Source of the DNA: JAQUGA01 sp964521105
Lineage (GTDB): Bacteria; Bacteroidota; Bacteroidia; Bacteroidales; WCHB1-69
Assembly (NCBI GenBank): GCA_964521105.1
Contig: CAZFPO010000078.1
Coordinates: 1-13,721 of the forward strand
DNA: 13,721 nt
Reading direction: 5' to 3'
Under the pieces are notes generated by a model, which saw only the letters and a list, made by a program, of their open reading frames with translations, made no database searches and was not told the DNA's origin. The translations under genes and the position numbers were made by a program. Each line of letters starts with the position of its first letter. Position 1 is the stretch's first letter. Shown here piece by piece: positions 1 through 7,013 of the stretch.

Positions 1-141
1 AATGTTGTTTTTTAATTCCGAACCTAATTGACCGTAATCGTATACGGCACTAAGTCCGTCATAAATTTCGCTGGAAGGGAATATAAATCCATATTCCTTG
101 GAATGAGAAATAATTTTTTTGAATAATTCTTCGTTGTTCAT
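1..141 (-). CDS. glyS: Glycine--tRNA ligase, N-terminal fragment (runs off the left edge)
   Basis: Reading the minus strand from the ATG at 139-141 gives 47 codons, open to the window edge. The peptide begins MNNEELFKKIISHSKEYGF and continues with FPSSEIYDGLSAVYDYGQ. This is the N terminus of the single-chain (alpha2) class II glycyl-tRNA synthetase found in Bacteroidota, archaea and eukaryotes; the FPSSEIY-GL-A-YDYG block belongs to its first catalytic-domain motif. The enzyme charges tRNA-Gly with glycine in the cytoplasm. The class II motifs 2 and 3 and the anticodon-binding domain lie outside the window. It is divergent from the OmpA-family gene at 308, with a 166-bp AT-rich spacer. A TAnnTTTG-type box lies 22 bases upstream of the start. 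The identity is firm from the motif block, although only about a tenth of the protein is visible. Confidence 0.93.
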   Translation of the reverse strand, partial: MNNEELFKKIISHSKEYGFIFPSSEIYDGLSAVYDYGQLGSELKNNI

Positions 142-163
142 GTTATATGTCTGAAATTTTGGG

Positions 164-171
164 CAAAGTTA
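164..171 (-). promoter_or_regulatory. Candidate Bacteroidota -7 box for glyS
   Basis: The minus strand reads TAACTTTG, a full match to the Bacteroidota sigma-ABfr -7 consensus TAnnTTTG. Transcription starting a few bases downstream would give a leader of roughly 15-20 nt before the ATG at 141. I see no convincing TTG or TTTG -33 element at the usual distance, so this rests on the -7 box and its position alone. Confidence 0.5.
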
Positions 172-259
172 GTAAAAGCTTTGATTTTTTATTCTAAATT
201 TTATTTCATAAACAGATTAGATATCTAAAAAATATTTTAAATAAACCTAAATTATTGTT

Positions 260-267
260 TATTTTTG
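260..267 (+). promoter_or_regulatory. Candidate -7 box for the OmpA-family gene
   Basis: TATTTTTG matches TAnnTTTG and lies 40 bases before the ATG at 308. The surrounding sequence is extremely T- and A-rich, so a chance match is likely enough to keep confidence low. No clear -33 TTTG is seen. The rest of the divergent spacer (142-307) holds nothing else I can identify. Confidence 0.35.
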
Positions 268-307
268 TTTTTATAAATATTTATTATTTTTCACAAAATC
301 ATAGGAT

Positions 308-1798
308 ATGAAAAAAGCACTTTTAATTTTATTCATAATTGCACCTTTATTAGCCTATACACAAGCTCAAAAAGAGGTTAAATTAAAAAATCTTGGATCG
401 AATGTCAATTCACCAACTAGGACTGATTGTTTCCCAACATTTTCGGCTGACGGTAAAACACTTTACTTTTCGAGACAAATGAGTGGCGATAAAGAGTACG
501 AAATATATTTTTCAACACTTGACGAAAATAATCAATGGAGCGAAGCCAAACCCATTGATGAGTTAAACAACTCGAAACGAAATACAGTTTTTTATGCCAC
601 TCCCGATGGTGAAACACTCTATTTACAAGGAGATTACGAAAACAACGGCTCCAGTCAAGGAATTTCGGTAACTCACAAGGTTTTAGGCACCTGGACCAAA
701 CCAGAGAGAATTCATTTTGACGATGAGTCGAATATCAAAGAATCAAATATTTCTATAACCTTGAGTTCCGACAATCAGGTAATGATTTTATGCTTACCCC
801 CAAATAAAAACGATTTATTTGTGTCGTTTCGCAAAACAGATAATTCGTGGACTACACCAGTAAGCCTTCCTGCAAATATCAACACTTCCGATTACGAATA
901 TTCGCCTTTTTTGGCTCCAGATAATAAAACCTTATATTTTTCGAGTGGTGGACATGGCGGATATGGGTTAAACGACATCTTTAAAACAACACGTTTAGAC
1001 GATTTATGGCAAAAATGGTCTGACCCTGAAAATGTTGGAGAACCTATTAATTCCAGCAACTGGGAATCATTTTTCACCATCAGTGCAAAGGGCGATAAAG
1101 CCATCGTTTACTCATTAAAAGAAGGAGATGGCGACTTATTTGAAGTAGTGTTACCCGAAAAAATGAAACCTCAACCAACTCTTCTATTATTTGGAAAAGT
1201 ATTAGACTCGAAAACTGGTAAACCGATAGAAGCTACCATCTATTTTGAAGATTTAAATTCAGGGAAACAAATTGGAACAGCTAAAACTGACTCAAAAACA
1301 GGATATTATAAAATCATTTTAACTTCAGGTAAAAAGTACGGAATATATTCTAAAGCTGAAGGATATATTCCTGTAAACGAAAATATTGACTTAATGAAAA
1401 TTGACAAATACACTGAACAAGAAAAAAACTTGCAAATGTTTCCAATTGAAGTCGGTCAAACCATCAGAATCAATAATTTATTTTTTGATACTGGAAAATC
1501 GGAATTAAAGGAAGAGTCTTTTCCTGAATTATCTCGATTAATAAATATCATGCAATCTAATCCTAAAATGACTATTAAAATTTCGGGACATACCGATGAT
1601 GTTGGTTCGGATATAGATAATTTAAAATTATCCAAAGATAGAGCTTCATCTGTTAAAATTTATTTAGTTAAGAATGGAATTGATGAGAAACGTATCACTT
1701 CAAACGGATATGGTGAAACTAAACCTCAAGTTAAAAATGATTCGGATGAGAACAGACAAAAAAATCGAAGAGTAGAATTCACAATTGTAAGCAAATAG
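308..1798 (+). CDS. OmpA-family outer-membrane/periplasmic protein with PD40 beta-propeller and carboxypeptidase-regulatory-like domain (PorE-like order)
   Basis: This is a complete 496-aa protein. Residues 1-21 are a signal peptide (lysines, a hydrophobic run, then TQAQ). Residues ~40-285 carry WD40-like PD40 repeats: FSADGKTLYFSR, ATPDGETLYLQG, LSSDNQVMILCL and LAPDNKTLYFSSGG. Residues ~293-375 form a carboxypeptidase-regulatory-like beta-sandwich (GKVLDSKTGKPIEATI, then TDSKTGYYKI). Residues ~385-496 are an OmpA C-terminal domain with FFDTGKSEL, GHTDDVGS, LSKDRA and NRRVEF; the TDD Asp and KDRA Arg are the expected diaminopimelate-contacting residues. It should therefore bind peptidoglycan from the periplasmic side. 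The order propeller, regulatory-like domain, OmpA matches the T9SS component PorE, but there is no N-terminal TPR region and no lipobox Cys. Whether it serves T9SS or is a general envelope anchor cannot be decided from sequence. The next gene, 71 bp downstream, has its own candidate promoter. Confidence 0.88.
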   Translation: MKKALLILFIIAPLLAYTQAQKEVKLKNLGSNVNSPTRTDCFPTFSADGKTLYFSRQMSGDKEYEIYFSTLDENNQWSEAKPIDELNNSKRNTVFYATPDGETLYLQGDYENNGSSQGISVTHKVLGTWTKPERIHFDDESNIKESNISITLSSDNQVMILCLPPNKNDLFVSFRKTDNSWTTPVSLPANINTSDYEYSPFLAPDNKTLYFSSGGHGGYGLNDIFKTTRLDDLWQKWSDPENVGEPINSSNWESFFTISAKGDKAIVYSLKEGDGDLFEVVLPEKMKPQPTLLLFGKVLDSKTGKPIEATIYFEDLNSGKQIGTAKTDSKTGYYKIILTSGKKYGIYSKAEGYIPVNENIDLMKIDKYTEQEKNLQMFPIEVGQTIRINNLFFDTGKSELKEESFPELSRLINIMQSNPKMTIKISGHTDDVGSDIDNLKLSKDRASSVKIYLVKNGIDEKRITSNGYGETKPQVKNDSDENRQKNRRVEFTIVSK

Positions 1799-1823
1799 TT
1801 AATGCTTGTTAAATATTTTTATA

Positions 1824-1831
1824 TATCTTTG
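1824..1831 (+). promoter_or_regulatory. Candidate -7 box for the small T9SS cargo gene
   Basis: TATCTTTG matches TAnnTTTG and sits 38 bases before the ATG at 1870. A TTG at 1806-1808 is 15 bases upstream, shorter than the usual ~19-21 spacing, so the -33 element is doubtful. The leader that would follow is A-rich (AACAACAAAACAATC), typical of Bacteroidota genes lacking a Shine-Dalgarno sequence. The same box (TATCTTTG) occurs before the gene at 4347, which also encodes a T9SS cargo. Confidence 0.5.
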
Positions 1832-1869
1832 TAGCTGAATATTAAAAAATTAAACAACAAAACAATCTT

Positions 1870-2883
1870 ATGAAAAAAAAAATCATCTTATTCGTTTTTT
1901 TAACCGCCGTTATAACTTTTGCAACTGCTCAAAAATTAATCAAACAGAGCATACTTAAAGGCAAAGAAATTAACCATGTTAAAACGCTATCGTACACATT
2001 TTCGACATCAACTGCTACTTACGTTGATTTAACTAACCCAACATCCGTTAACAATGGTGAAATTTGGGACGACCCCGAATATACCATTTCTTTACCTTTT
2101 GAATTTGAAATGAATGGAACAATAATTACATCATTTGATTATACTTCCGTAGGAGGCATGCTACAAGCAACTACCGAAACGGCTGGCATTTACGAGGTAA
2201 TTGCACCTTTTGATATGGATTTAGTTGACAGAGGTACTGAAACCGATGAATCGTTATCTCCATTAAGTTACCTAATTGAAGGGACAGCTGGTTCTAGAAT
2301 TTGTAAAATTGAATGGAAAAATGCTGGCTCCTATAACGAAGGTGCTCCATTTACAATGTTTGTAAATTTTCAAACGTGGTTATACGAAGGTTCAAATATT
2401 ATTGAGTTCCATTATGGACCAAACAGTTTAACGGACTCTACTATGTTTTATGACAGTTCTACTGGCGCTATTATAGCATTAGCAACATATGACGAAACAA
2501 ATGAACAAATTTCTAACGCAAATTTTGTAACAGGAGATGCTTCCTCGCCAACAATTTCAGAAGAATACTTAGAAATTACCGGAACACCAGCCAACGGCAT
2601 GGTTTATCGATTTGTACCTGCTGGAAGTTCCGTATCAATTAATGAAAATAATTTCAAATTATCTTTTTATCCAAACCCAGCTCAAAATACATTAAATATT
2701 GACTTAAACTCGAGCGAAGCTGCAAACATTTCGATTGTTAACCTTGTAGGACAAACAATGAAAGAAATTAATGTAAATCAAATAAAAAACAAGGTAAACA
2801 TCAGTGATTTATCTGTAGGAATGTATATGATAAAAGTTACTCAAGGTGGAAAAGTGTACTCAAATAAATTTGTTGTAAAATAA
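1870..2883 (+). CDS. Small secreted protein with T9SS type A C-terminal sorting domain
   Basis: This is a complete 337-aa protein. Residues 1-21 are a signal peptide ending ITFATAQ. Residues ~50-250 have no catalytic motif I recognise. They resemble a beta-sandwich module common in Bacteroidota surface proteins: LPFEFEMNG, then CKIEWKNAGSYNE, then FQTWLYEGSNIIEFHYG (compare the family pattern LYEGTNxIEFxYG). Residues ~262-337 are a type A T9SS sorting domain: FYPNPAQNTLNIDL, then ISIVNLVGQTM, then NISDLSVGMYMIKV and a short basic end (VYSNKFVVK). The family rule is Sec export, passage through the T9SS, and removal of this domain with attachment to A-LPS or release. I infer a structural or binding role rather than an enzyme. 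The gene is followed at once by a strong hairpin terminator, so it is probably monocistronic. Confidence 0.87.
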   Translation: MKKKIILFVFLTAVITFATAQKLIKQSILKGKEINHVKTLSYTFSTSTATYVDLTNPTSVNNGEIWDDPEYTISLPFEFEMNGTIITSFDYTSVGGMLQATTETAGIYEVIAPFDMDLVDRGTETDESLSPLSYLIEGTAGSRICKIEWKNAGSYNEGAPFTMFVNFQTWLYEGSNIIEFHYGPNSLTDSTMFYDSSTGAIIALATYDETNEQISNANFVTGDASSPTISEEYLEITGTPANGMVYRFVPAGSSVSINENNFKLSFYPNPAQNTLNIDLNSSEAANISIVNLVGQTMKEINVNQIKNKVNISDLSVGMYMIKVTQGGKVYSNKFVVK

Positions 2884-2890
2884 ATTATTC

Positions 2891-2938
2891 CAGCTTAAAA
2901 AAAAAGAGATGAAGTTTTCATCTCTTTTTTTTTAGCTG
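2891..2938 (+). terminator. Strong hairpin terminator after the small T9SS cargo gene
   Basis: A17-bp perfect stem is formed by A9 plus GAGATGAA (2897-2913) pairing with TTCATCTC plus T9 (2917-2933), with a GTT loop. CAGCT (2891-2895) and AGCTG (2934-2938) extend it past a one-base bulge. It starts 8 bases after the stop codon at 2883. The T9 tract on one side and A9 on the other mean it could act as an intrinsic terminator in both directions, so it may also stop transcripts coming from asd through the repeat array. Confidence 0.87.
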
Positions 2939-3054
2939 AGTAGATTTAAATATTTATTTCAACTCTCTAACTTTCAGCTTTCTAACTCACCAACTCTAAA
3001 CTTTTAACTCTAAACTTTTAACTTTCTAACTTTATGAACTTTCAAACTTTCCAC

Positions 3055-3154
3055 NNNNNNNNNNNNNNNNNNNNNNNNNNNNNNNNNNNNNNNNNNNNNN
3101 NNNNNNNNNNNNNNNNNNNNNNNNNNNNNNNNNNNNNNNNNNNNNNNNNNNNNN
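3055..3154. other. Assembly gap of exactly 100 N inside the heptamer array
   Basis: The N run is exactly 100 bases, like the other two in the window, so it is probably a fixed placeholder and not a measured length. The 27 bases just left of the gap (3028-3054) are identical to the 27 bases just right of it (3155-3181). The two contigs may therefore simply overlap, or the array may contain further copies. Confidence 0.95.
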
Positions 3155-3231
3155 AACTTTATGAACTTTCAAACTTTCCACATTCAACCTTTTAACTTCT
3201 AACTCTAAACTTTTAACTCTAAACTCTAAAC

Positions 3232-3248
3232 TTTCAACTCTCTAACTT
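3232..3248. repeat. Right copy of a 17-bp direct repeat bounding the array, overlapping the asd stop codon
   Basis: TTTCAACTCTCTAACTT occurs identically at 2957-2973 and at 3232-3248, the two outer ends of the heptamer array. The right copy contains the asd stop (TGA on the minus strand, 3234-3236) and the codons for the last four residues, KLES. Confidence 0.85.
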
Positions 3249-4229
3249 ACCACTCTCCATCAAATATTCTAAAATTTGAACGGCGTTTGTAGCTGCTCCT
3301 TTGCGTAAATTGTCGGACACAATCCACATATTTAAAGTTTTGTCCTGAGAAAAATCTCGCCGAACTCTGCCCACGAATACTTCATTTTTATCTTTTGAAA
3401 ACAAGGGCATGGGATAATCAAAATTAGAGGGATTATCCTGTAAAACAATTCCTTTTGAATGTTGAAGCAAATCCTTAACCTCATGAATATCAAAATCATT
3501 ATAAAATTCTACGTTTACCGATTCTGAATGTCCACCAAAAACTGGAACACGAACTACTGTAGCTGTGATTAAAATAGAGTTATCGCCCATAATTTTTCGC
3601 GTTTCGTTCACCAATTTTGCTTCTTCTGTAGTGTAACCATCTTCCATAAAATCGCCACCATGAGGAATAACATTAAGGTCGATTTGGTGAGGATATACTT
3701 TTTCAGATTTCGAACCTGCGCGTTCGTCCATTAACTGTTTAACCGCTTTTACACCGGTGCCTGTTACTGATTGATAGGTTGAAATTACAAGTCGTTTAAT
3801 TTTATACACTTCATGCAAAGGAGCCAATGCCACAACCATTTGAATAGTTGAGCAATTTGGATTTGCAATAATTTTTGAATTTCCATTAATATGATGTGAA
3901 TTCACTTCGGGAACAACTAATGGAATATTTTTGTCCATTCGCCAAGCCGAGGAATTGTCGATTACCCAACATCCATTTTTTTCAAACTCAGGAGCCCAAG
4001 TTTTTGACAACGAAGAACCTGCCGAAAAAATTGCCACATCAGGTTTGATTTCTAATGCTTTTTGAACTGAGATTATTTCTAACTCTCGCCCAGCAAATAA
4101 CAATTTTTTTCCAATTGATTTTTCGGAGGCAACAGCAATTATTTCATTGTTTGCAAATCCTTTTTCTTCTAAAACCTTTAATATAACGGTTCCAACCAAC
4201 CCTGTGGCACCAACAACAGCTATCTTCAT
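3234..4229 (-). CDS. asd: Aspartate-semialdehyde dehydrogenase
   Basis: This is a complete 331-aa cytoplasmic enzyme. It makes L-aspartate 4-semialdehyde from aspartyl phosphate with NADPH, feeding lysine/diaminopimelate, threonine and methionine synthesis. Residues 6-13 are the nucleotide-binding VGATGLVG. SAGSSLSK (~69-76) and DNSSAWRM (~91-98) follow. The nucleophile is Cys126 in NPNCSTIQM. Arg227 and His234 in TVVRVPVFGGHSE have the same seven-residue spacing as the substrate-binding Arg and catalytic His of known enzymes. The C-terminal SDNLRKGAATNAVQI block is typical. Nothing essential is missing. The tail SGKLES after the conserved EYLMES helix appears to be encoded by the neighbouring repeat, so the stop position may differ between relatives. 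It is divergent from the gene at 4347 across 117 bp and converges on the gene ending at 2883. Confidence 0.96.
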   Translation of the reverse strand: MKIAVVGATGLVGTVILKVLEEKGFANNEIIAVASEKSIGKKLLFAGRELEIISVQKALEIKPDVAIFSAGSSLSKTWAPEFEKNGCWVIDNSSAWRMDKNIPLVVPEVNSHHINGNSKIIANPNCSTIQMVVALAPLHEVYKIKRLVISTYQSVTGTGVKAVKQLMDERAGSKSEKVYPHQIDLNVIPHGGDFMEDGYTTEEAKLVNETRKIMGDNSILITATVVRVPVFGGHSESVNVEFYNDFDIHEVKDLLQHSKGIVLQDNPSNFDYPMPLFSKDKNEVFVGRVRRDFSQDKTLNMWIVSDNLRKGAATNAVQILEYLMESGKLES

Positions 4230-4250
4230 TTTAATTCAAATTTTAATTTA

Positions 4251-4258
4251 CAAAAGTA
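4251..4258 (-). promoter_or_regulatory. Candidate -7 box for asd
   Basis: The minus strand reads TACTTTTG, a match to TAnnTTTG, 21 bases before the asd ATG. No -33 element is evident. The 117-bp divergent spacer (4230-4346) would thus carry two outward-facing promoters about 57 bp apart. Confidence 0.45.
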
Positions 4259-4315
4259 ACAAATTCATTTATTTAAGTTCTAAAAAAAAATCATTCTCAT
4301 TTGATAATTTCTAAT

Positions 4316-4323
4316 TATCTTTG
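4316..4323 (+). promoter_or_regulatory. Candidate -7 box for the two-gene secreted-protein operon
   Basis: TATCTTTG matches TAnnTTTG and lies 23 bases before the ATG at 4347. A TTTG at 4300-4303 is only 12 bases upstream, too close for a standard -33 element. Position and the full -7 match are the support. Confidence 0.5.
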
Positions 4324-4346
4324 TTATCCTTATTACAATATAAATT

Positions 4347-6989
4347 ATGACAAAAAAAACTATTTTTCTCATTAGCCTATTCTTGGTTTGGTCGCTAAAC
4401 TTCATAAATGCACAAATTATTGAAGATTTTTCGGACGGCAATTTTACTCAAAATCCAACTTGGACAGGTGACGATACCTTGTTTACTATTTCTACCTATT
4501 CCTCTTCAGCATGGAGTGTAAAACCCCGTTTGCAATTAAATGCAACGCAAGCTGGAGTAGCACATCTTCGATTTCAAAACGAGTTAAGTAGTTTAGATAG
4601 CATTGAATGGCGTTTTTGGACTCGCCTAAGCTTATCAAGTGGAACTTCCATAACAAATAATGCTCGTTATTATCTTACATCGGATAATGAAAACTTAATG
4701 GGACCTTTAAATGGATATTTTATCCAATTTGGAGATGATAATGATAATGCAAATGACAGTGTTTATCTATGCAAACAAGTTGGAACTACCATCTCAAAAG
4801 TAATCTATGGTTCTGTTACCACTACTACTACAAGTCGAAATGTAAGAGTTAAAGTTACCCGAAATGCACAAGGTTTATGGACCCTATTAACAGATTCAAC
4901 GGGAGGTTATAATTACAATATAGAAGGTTCTGCAATGGATAATTCGATAAATCCAGTTGGGTACTCTGGTGTGTATTGTAAATTTACTTCAAGTAATAAA
5001 ACTAATTTTTATTTCGATGACATTTATGTGGGATTTATCGAAAAAGATATAACTCCGCCAACAGTTGTTTCTGTTATTGTTTCAAGTCCAACCTCACTCG
5101 TTGTAGAATTTTCAGAAGTTGTCCAGCAATCCACCCTTACAAATGTTTCCAATTATGTTGTGGATAATTCAGTTGGCTCTCCAACATCTGCAGTTTTCGA
5201 CCCACTACTACCTAAAAATATTACATTAAATTTCGACAATGAATTTACAATTAACACATTATATAACATTTTAATTAGTGGCATTAAGGACATGTCCGAC
5301 AACCAAATAATTCCTGTAAACAAAGCGTTTTCGAGGTATGCTGCATCAACTTGGGATATTGTAATTAATGAAATTATGGCTGATCCAAGTCCAGTTGTTG
5401 GCTTGCCCGATGCAGAATATATTGAATTATATAATCGATCCAATTTACCAATTAATTTGAATGGATGGATGCTCAAAATTGGTTCTACCACCAAAATCCT
5501 ACCTTCGTATGAAATTCAGCCTAACTCCTATTTAATTATTTGCTCCTCCGCCAACCAAGGTTTATTAGACCCTTATGGAACAACTTTATCCCTATCCTCA
5601 TTATCCATTACCAACGATGAGCAAACAATATCTATAATTAGTCCCGAAAACAACACTATTCATAGCCTCACTTTTTCAACCTCTTGGTATCAAAATAATT
5701 TAAAAAAAGATGGAGGATGGTCGTTAGAAATGATTGACCCCAATAATCCTTGTGCCGAAGAAAACAATTGGAAAGCATCAAATAGTCTAAGTGGCGGAAC
5801 ACCTGGAGCTCAAAACTCCATTTTTGCTTCAAATCCTGATTTAAAAAATCCAACAGTTGTTAACGCAGTGGCACTTGACCAAAATACTGTTCGAGTTTTC
5901 TTTTCCGAAAGAATGGATAATACTACGCTTAATAATCCTGCAAATTTCACGGTTAACAAAGGAATTGGCAATCCTTCATTAATTGTTTTAGATGATCCAA
6001 ACCTTATGTTTATTACTCTAATTTTTGATCTGGAATTTCAGCAAAACACAATATATAACCTAACTATCACCGATACAATTACCGATTGTGTAGGAAATTA
6101 TATTGAGTTGCAATCTACGGTTGCATTTGCAGTTCCTGTTCCTGCTCAAGCTGGTGATATTTTGATTAACGAAATCCTTTCAAATCCACTAGATGGTGGG
6201 GTTGATTACGTTGAAATATATAATAAATCAAACCGATATATTGATTTAAGCAAACTAAAACTGGGTTCAATTACATCAAGCAGCACTCAGCTATACACTA
6301 TTGCACCAAATGGCTATGTTATGTTTCCGAATACTTATGTTTTACTCTCCTCAAATTCACAATCAGTAAAAAATCAATATTCAACTTATACTACTTCCAA
6401 TTTTATTCAAATGTCTTCTTTTCCAACGTACAACAACGATGCAGGCACGGTAATGATACAAGATACTAATTTTTTAAACATCGATTTATTAACCTACAAT
6501 GTGAGCATGCATTACCCCCTTTTAAGAACTACAAAAGGAGTGTCGCTCGAAAGAGTGAATCCTAACCAGCCCACTCAATCTAATTCTAATTGGCATTCAG
6601 CTTCTTCTCAAGTTGGTTATGGCACACCTGGTTATAAAAATTCTCAATTCTCCGATTTTGTTCCTTCGGATAATATTTTCACCATTGAACCTGAAATATT
6701 TACGCCAGATAATGATGGTAATAATGACCTACTATTTATTGGATACAAATTAGATGAGCCTGGATATCGAGCCAACATTTGGATATACTCAAGCAATGGT
6801 CAAAAAATTAAACAATTGGTAAACAACGATTTATTATCTACCGAAGGAGTTTACTCGTGGGATGGTACAAACGAAGACAAGCTTCGTGCTTCGGCAGGAA
6901 TTTATATTGTTTTTATTGAACTTTGGTCGATTGACGGTACTGTTACTCGAACCAAAAAAACATGCACTTTGGGTGCTAAATTTAATTAA
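4347..6989 (+). CDS. Large secreted protein with two lamin-tail domains, two Ig-like domains and a T9SS type B (gliding-motility-associated) C-terminal domain
   Basis: This is a complete 880-aa protein. Residues 1-23 are a signal peptide (NFINAQ end). Residues ~24-230 look like a jelly-roll/laminin-G-like sandwich: EDFSDGNF start, WRFWTRLS, FYFDDIYVG end. Two tandem pairs follow, each an SbsA-type Ig-like domain then a lamin-tail domain (LTD). Pair one is ~235-330 (TPPTVVSVIVSSPTSLVVEFSE) and ~336-490 (IVINEIMADPSP, AEYIELYNRS, GGTPGAQNS). Pair two is ~500-590 (NPTVVNAVALDQNTVRVFFS) and ~603-768 (ILINEILSNPLDGG, DYVEIYNKS, YGTPGYKNS). Residues ~778-880 are the type B domain: EIFTPDNDGNNDLLFI, then WDGTNEDK, then SAGIYIVFIEL. 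No enzyme motif is visible. LTDs in bacteria accompany secreted nucleases and adhesins; here I infer adhesion or surface structure. Type B cargo generally depends on a PorP/SprF-like partner, which is not in the window. The next ORF starts 24 bp downstream. Confidence 0.88.
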   Translation: MTKKTIFLISLFLVWSLNFINAQIIEDFSDGNFTQNPTWTGDDTLFTISTYSSSAWSVKPRLQLNATQAGVAHLRFQNELSSLDSIEWRFWTRLSLSSGTSITNNARYYLTSDNENLMGPLNGYFIQFGDDNDNANDSVYLCKQVGTTISKVIYGSVTTTTTSRNVRVKVTRNAQGLWTLLTDSTGGYNYNIEGSAMDNSINPVGYSGVYCKFTSSNKTNFYFDDIYVGFIEKDITPPTVVSVIVSSPTSLVVEFSEVVQQSTLTNVSNYVVDNSVGSPTSAVFDPLLPKNITLNFDNEFTINTLYNILISGIKDMSDNQIIPVNKAFSRYAASTWDIVINEIMADPSPVVGLPDAEYIELYNRSNLPINLNGWMLKIGSTTKILPSYEIQPNSYLIICSSANQGLLDPYGTTLSLSSLSITNDEQTISIISPENNTIHSLTFSTSWYQNNLKKDGGWSLEMIDPNNPCAEENNWKASNSLSGGTPGAQNSIFASNPDLKNPTVVNAVALDQNTVRVFFSERMDNTTLNNPANFTVNKGIGNPSLIVLDDPNLMFITLIFDLEFQQNTIYNLTITDTITDCVGNYIELQSTVAFAVPVPAQAGDILINEILSNPLDGGVDYVEIYNKSNRYIDLSKLKLGSITSSSTQLYTIAPNGYVMFPNTYVLLSSNSQSVKNQYSTYTTSNFIQMSSFPTYNNDAGTVMIQDTNFLNIDLLTYNVSMHYPLLRTTKGVSLERVNPNQPTQSNSNWHSASSQVGYGTPGYKNSQFSDFVPSDNIFTIEPEIFTPDNDGNNDLLFIGYKLDEPGYRANIWIYSSNGQKIKQLVNNDLLSTEGVYSWDGTNEDKLRASAGIYIVFIELWSIDGTVTRTKKTCTLGAKFN

Positions 6990-7013
6990 TAATCAATCCT
7001 GAAACCATAAAAC

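Larger units (their letters stand above)
2957..3248. repeat. Degenerate heptamer repeat array between convergent genes, interrupted by an assembly gap
   Basis: The visible sequence (2957-3054 and 3155-3248) is built almost wholly of words such as AACTCTA, AACTTTT, AACTTTC and AACTCTC. On the minus strand these read as heptamers TTGAAAG, TTTAGAG, TTAAAAG and TTAGAAG, consensus TTNRARG. There is no ORF, no RNA fold I recognise and no transposase remnant. The array fills the convergent space between the terminator at 2938 and the end of asd, and overlaps the last codons of asd. Its true length is unknown because of the N run. Confidence 0.85.

Noticed and set aside
1789..1807. Terminator between the OmpA-family gene and the next gene (AAGCA ... 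TGCTT)
   Set aside because: It has a five-base stem with a nine-base A/T loop and no firm T tract in register; too weak to support.
2957..3248. Remnant of a transposon or integration site with a 17-bp target duplication
   Set aside because: The 17-mer is itself made of the array's own words, there are no inverted ends and no transposase fragment, so a repeat-internal origin is simpler.
5153..5494. 113-codon minus-strand open frame inside the LTD gene
   Set aside because: It lies opposite a well-supported gene, has no recognisable motif or upstream signal, and is explained by the codon composition of the real gene. The same holds for the other short antisense frames at 417, 892, 5668, 9161 and the overlapping plus-strand frames at 8464 and 13315.
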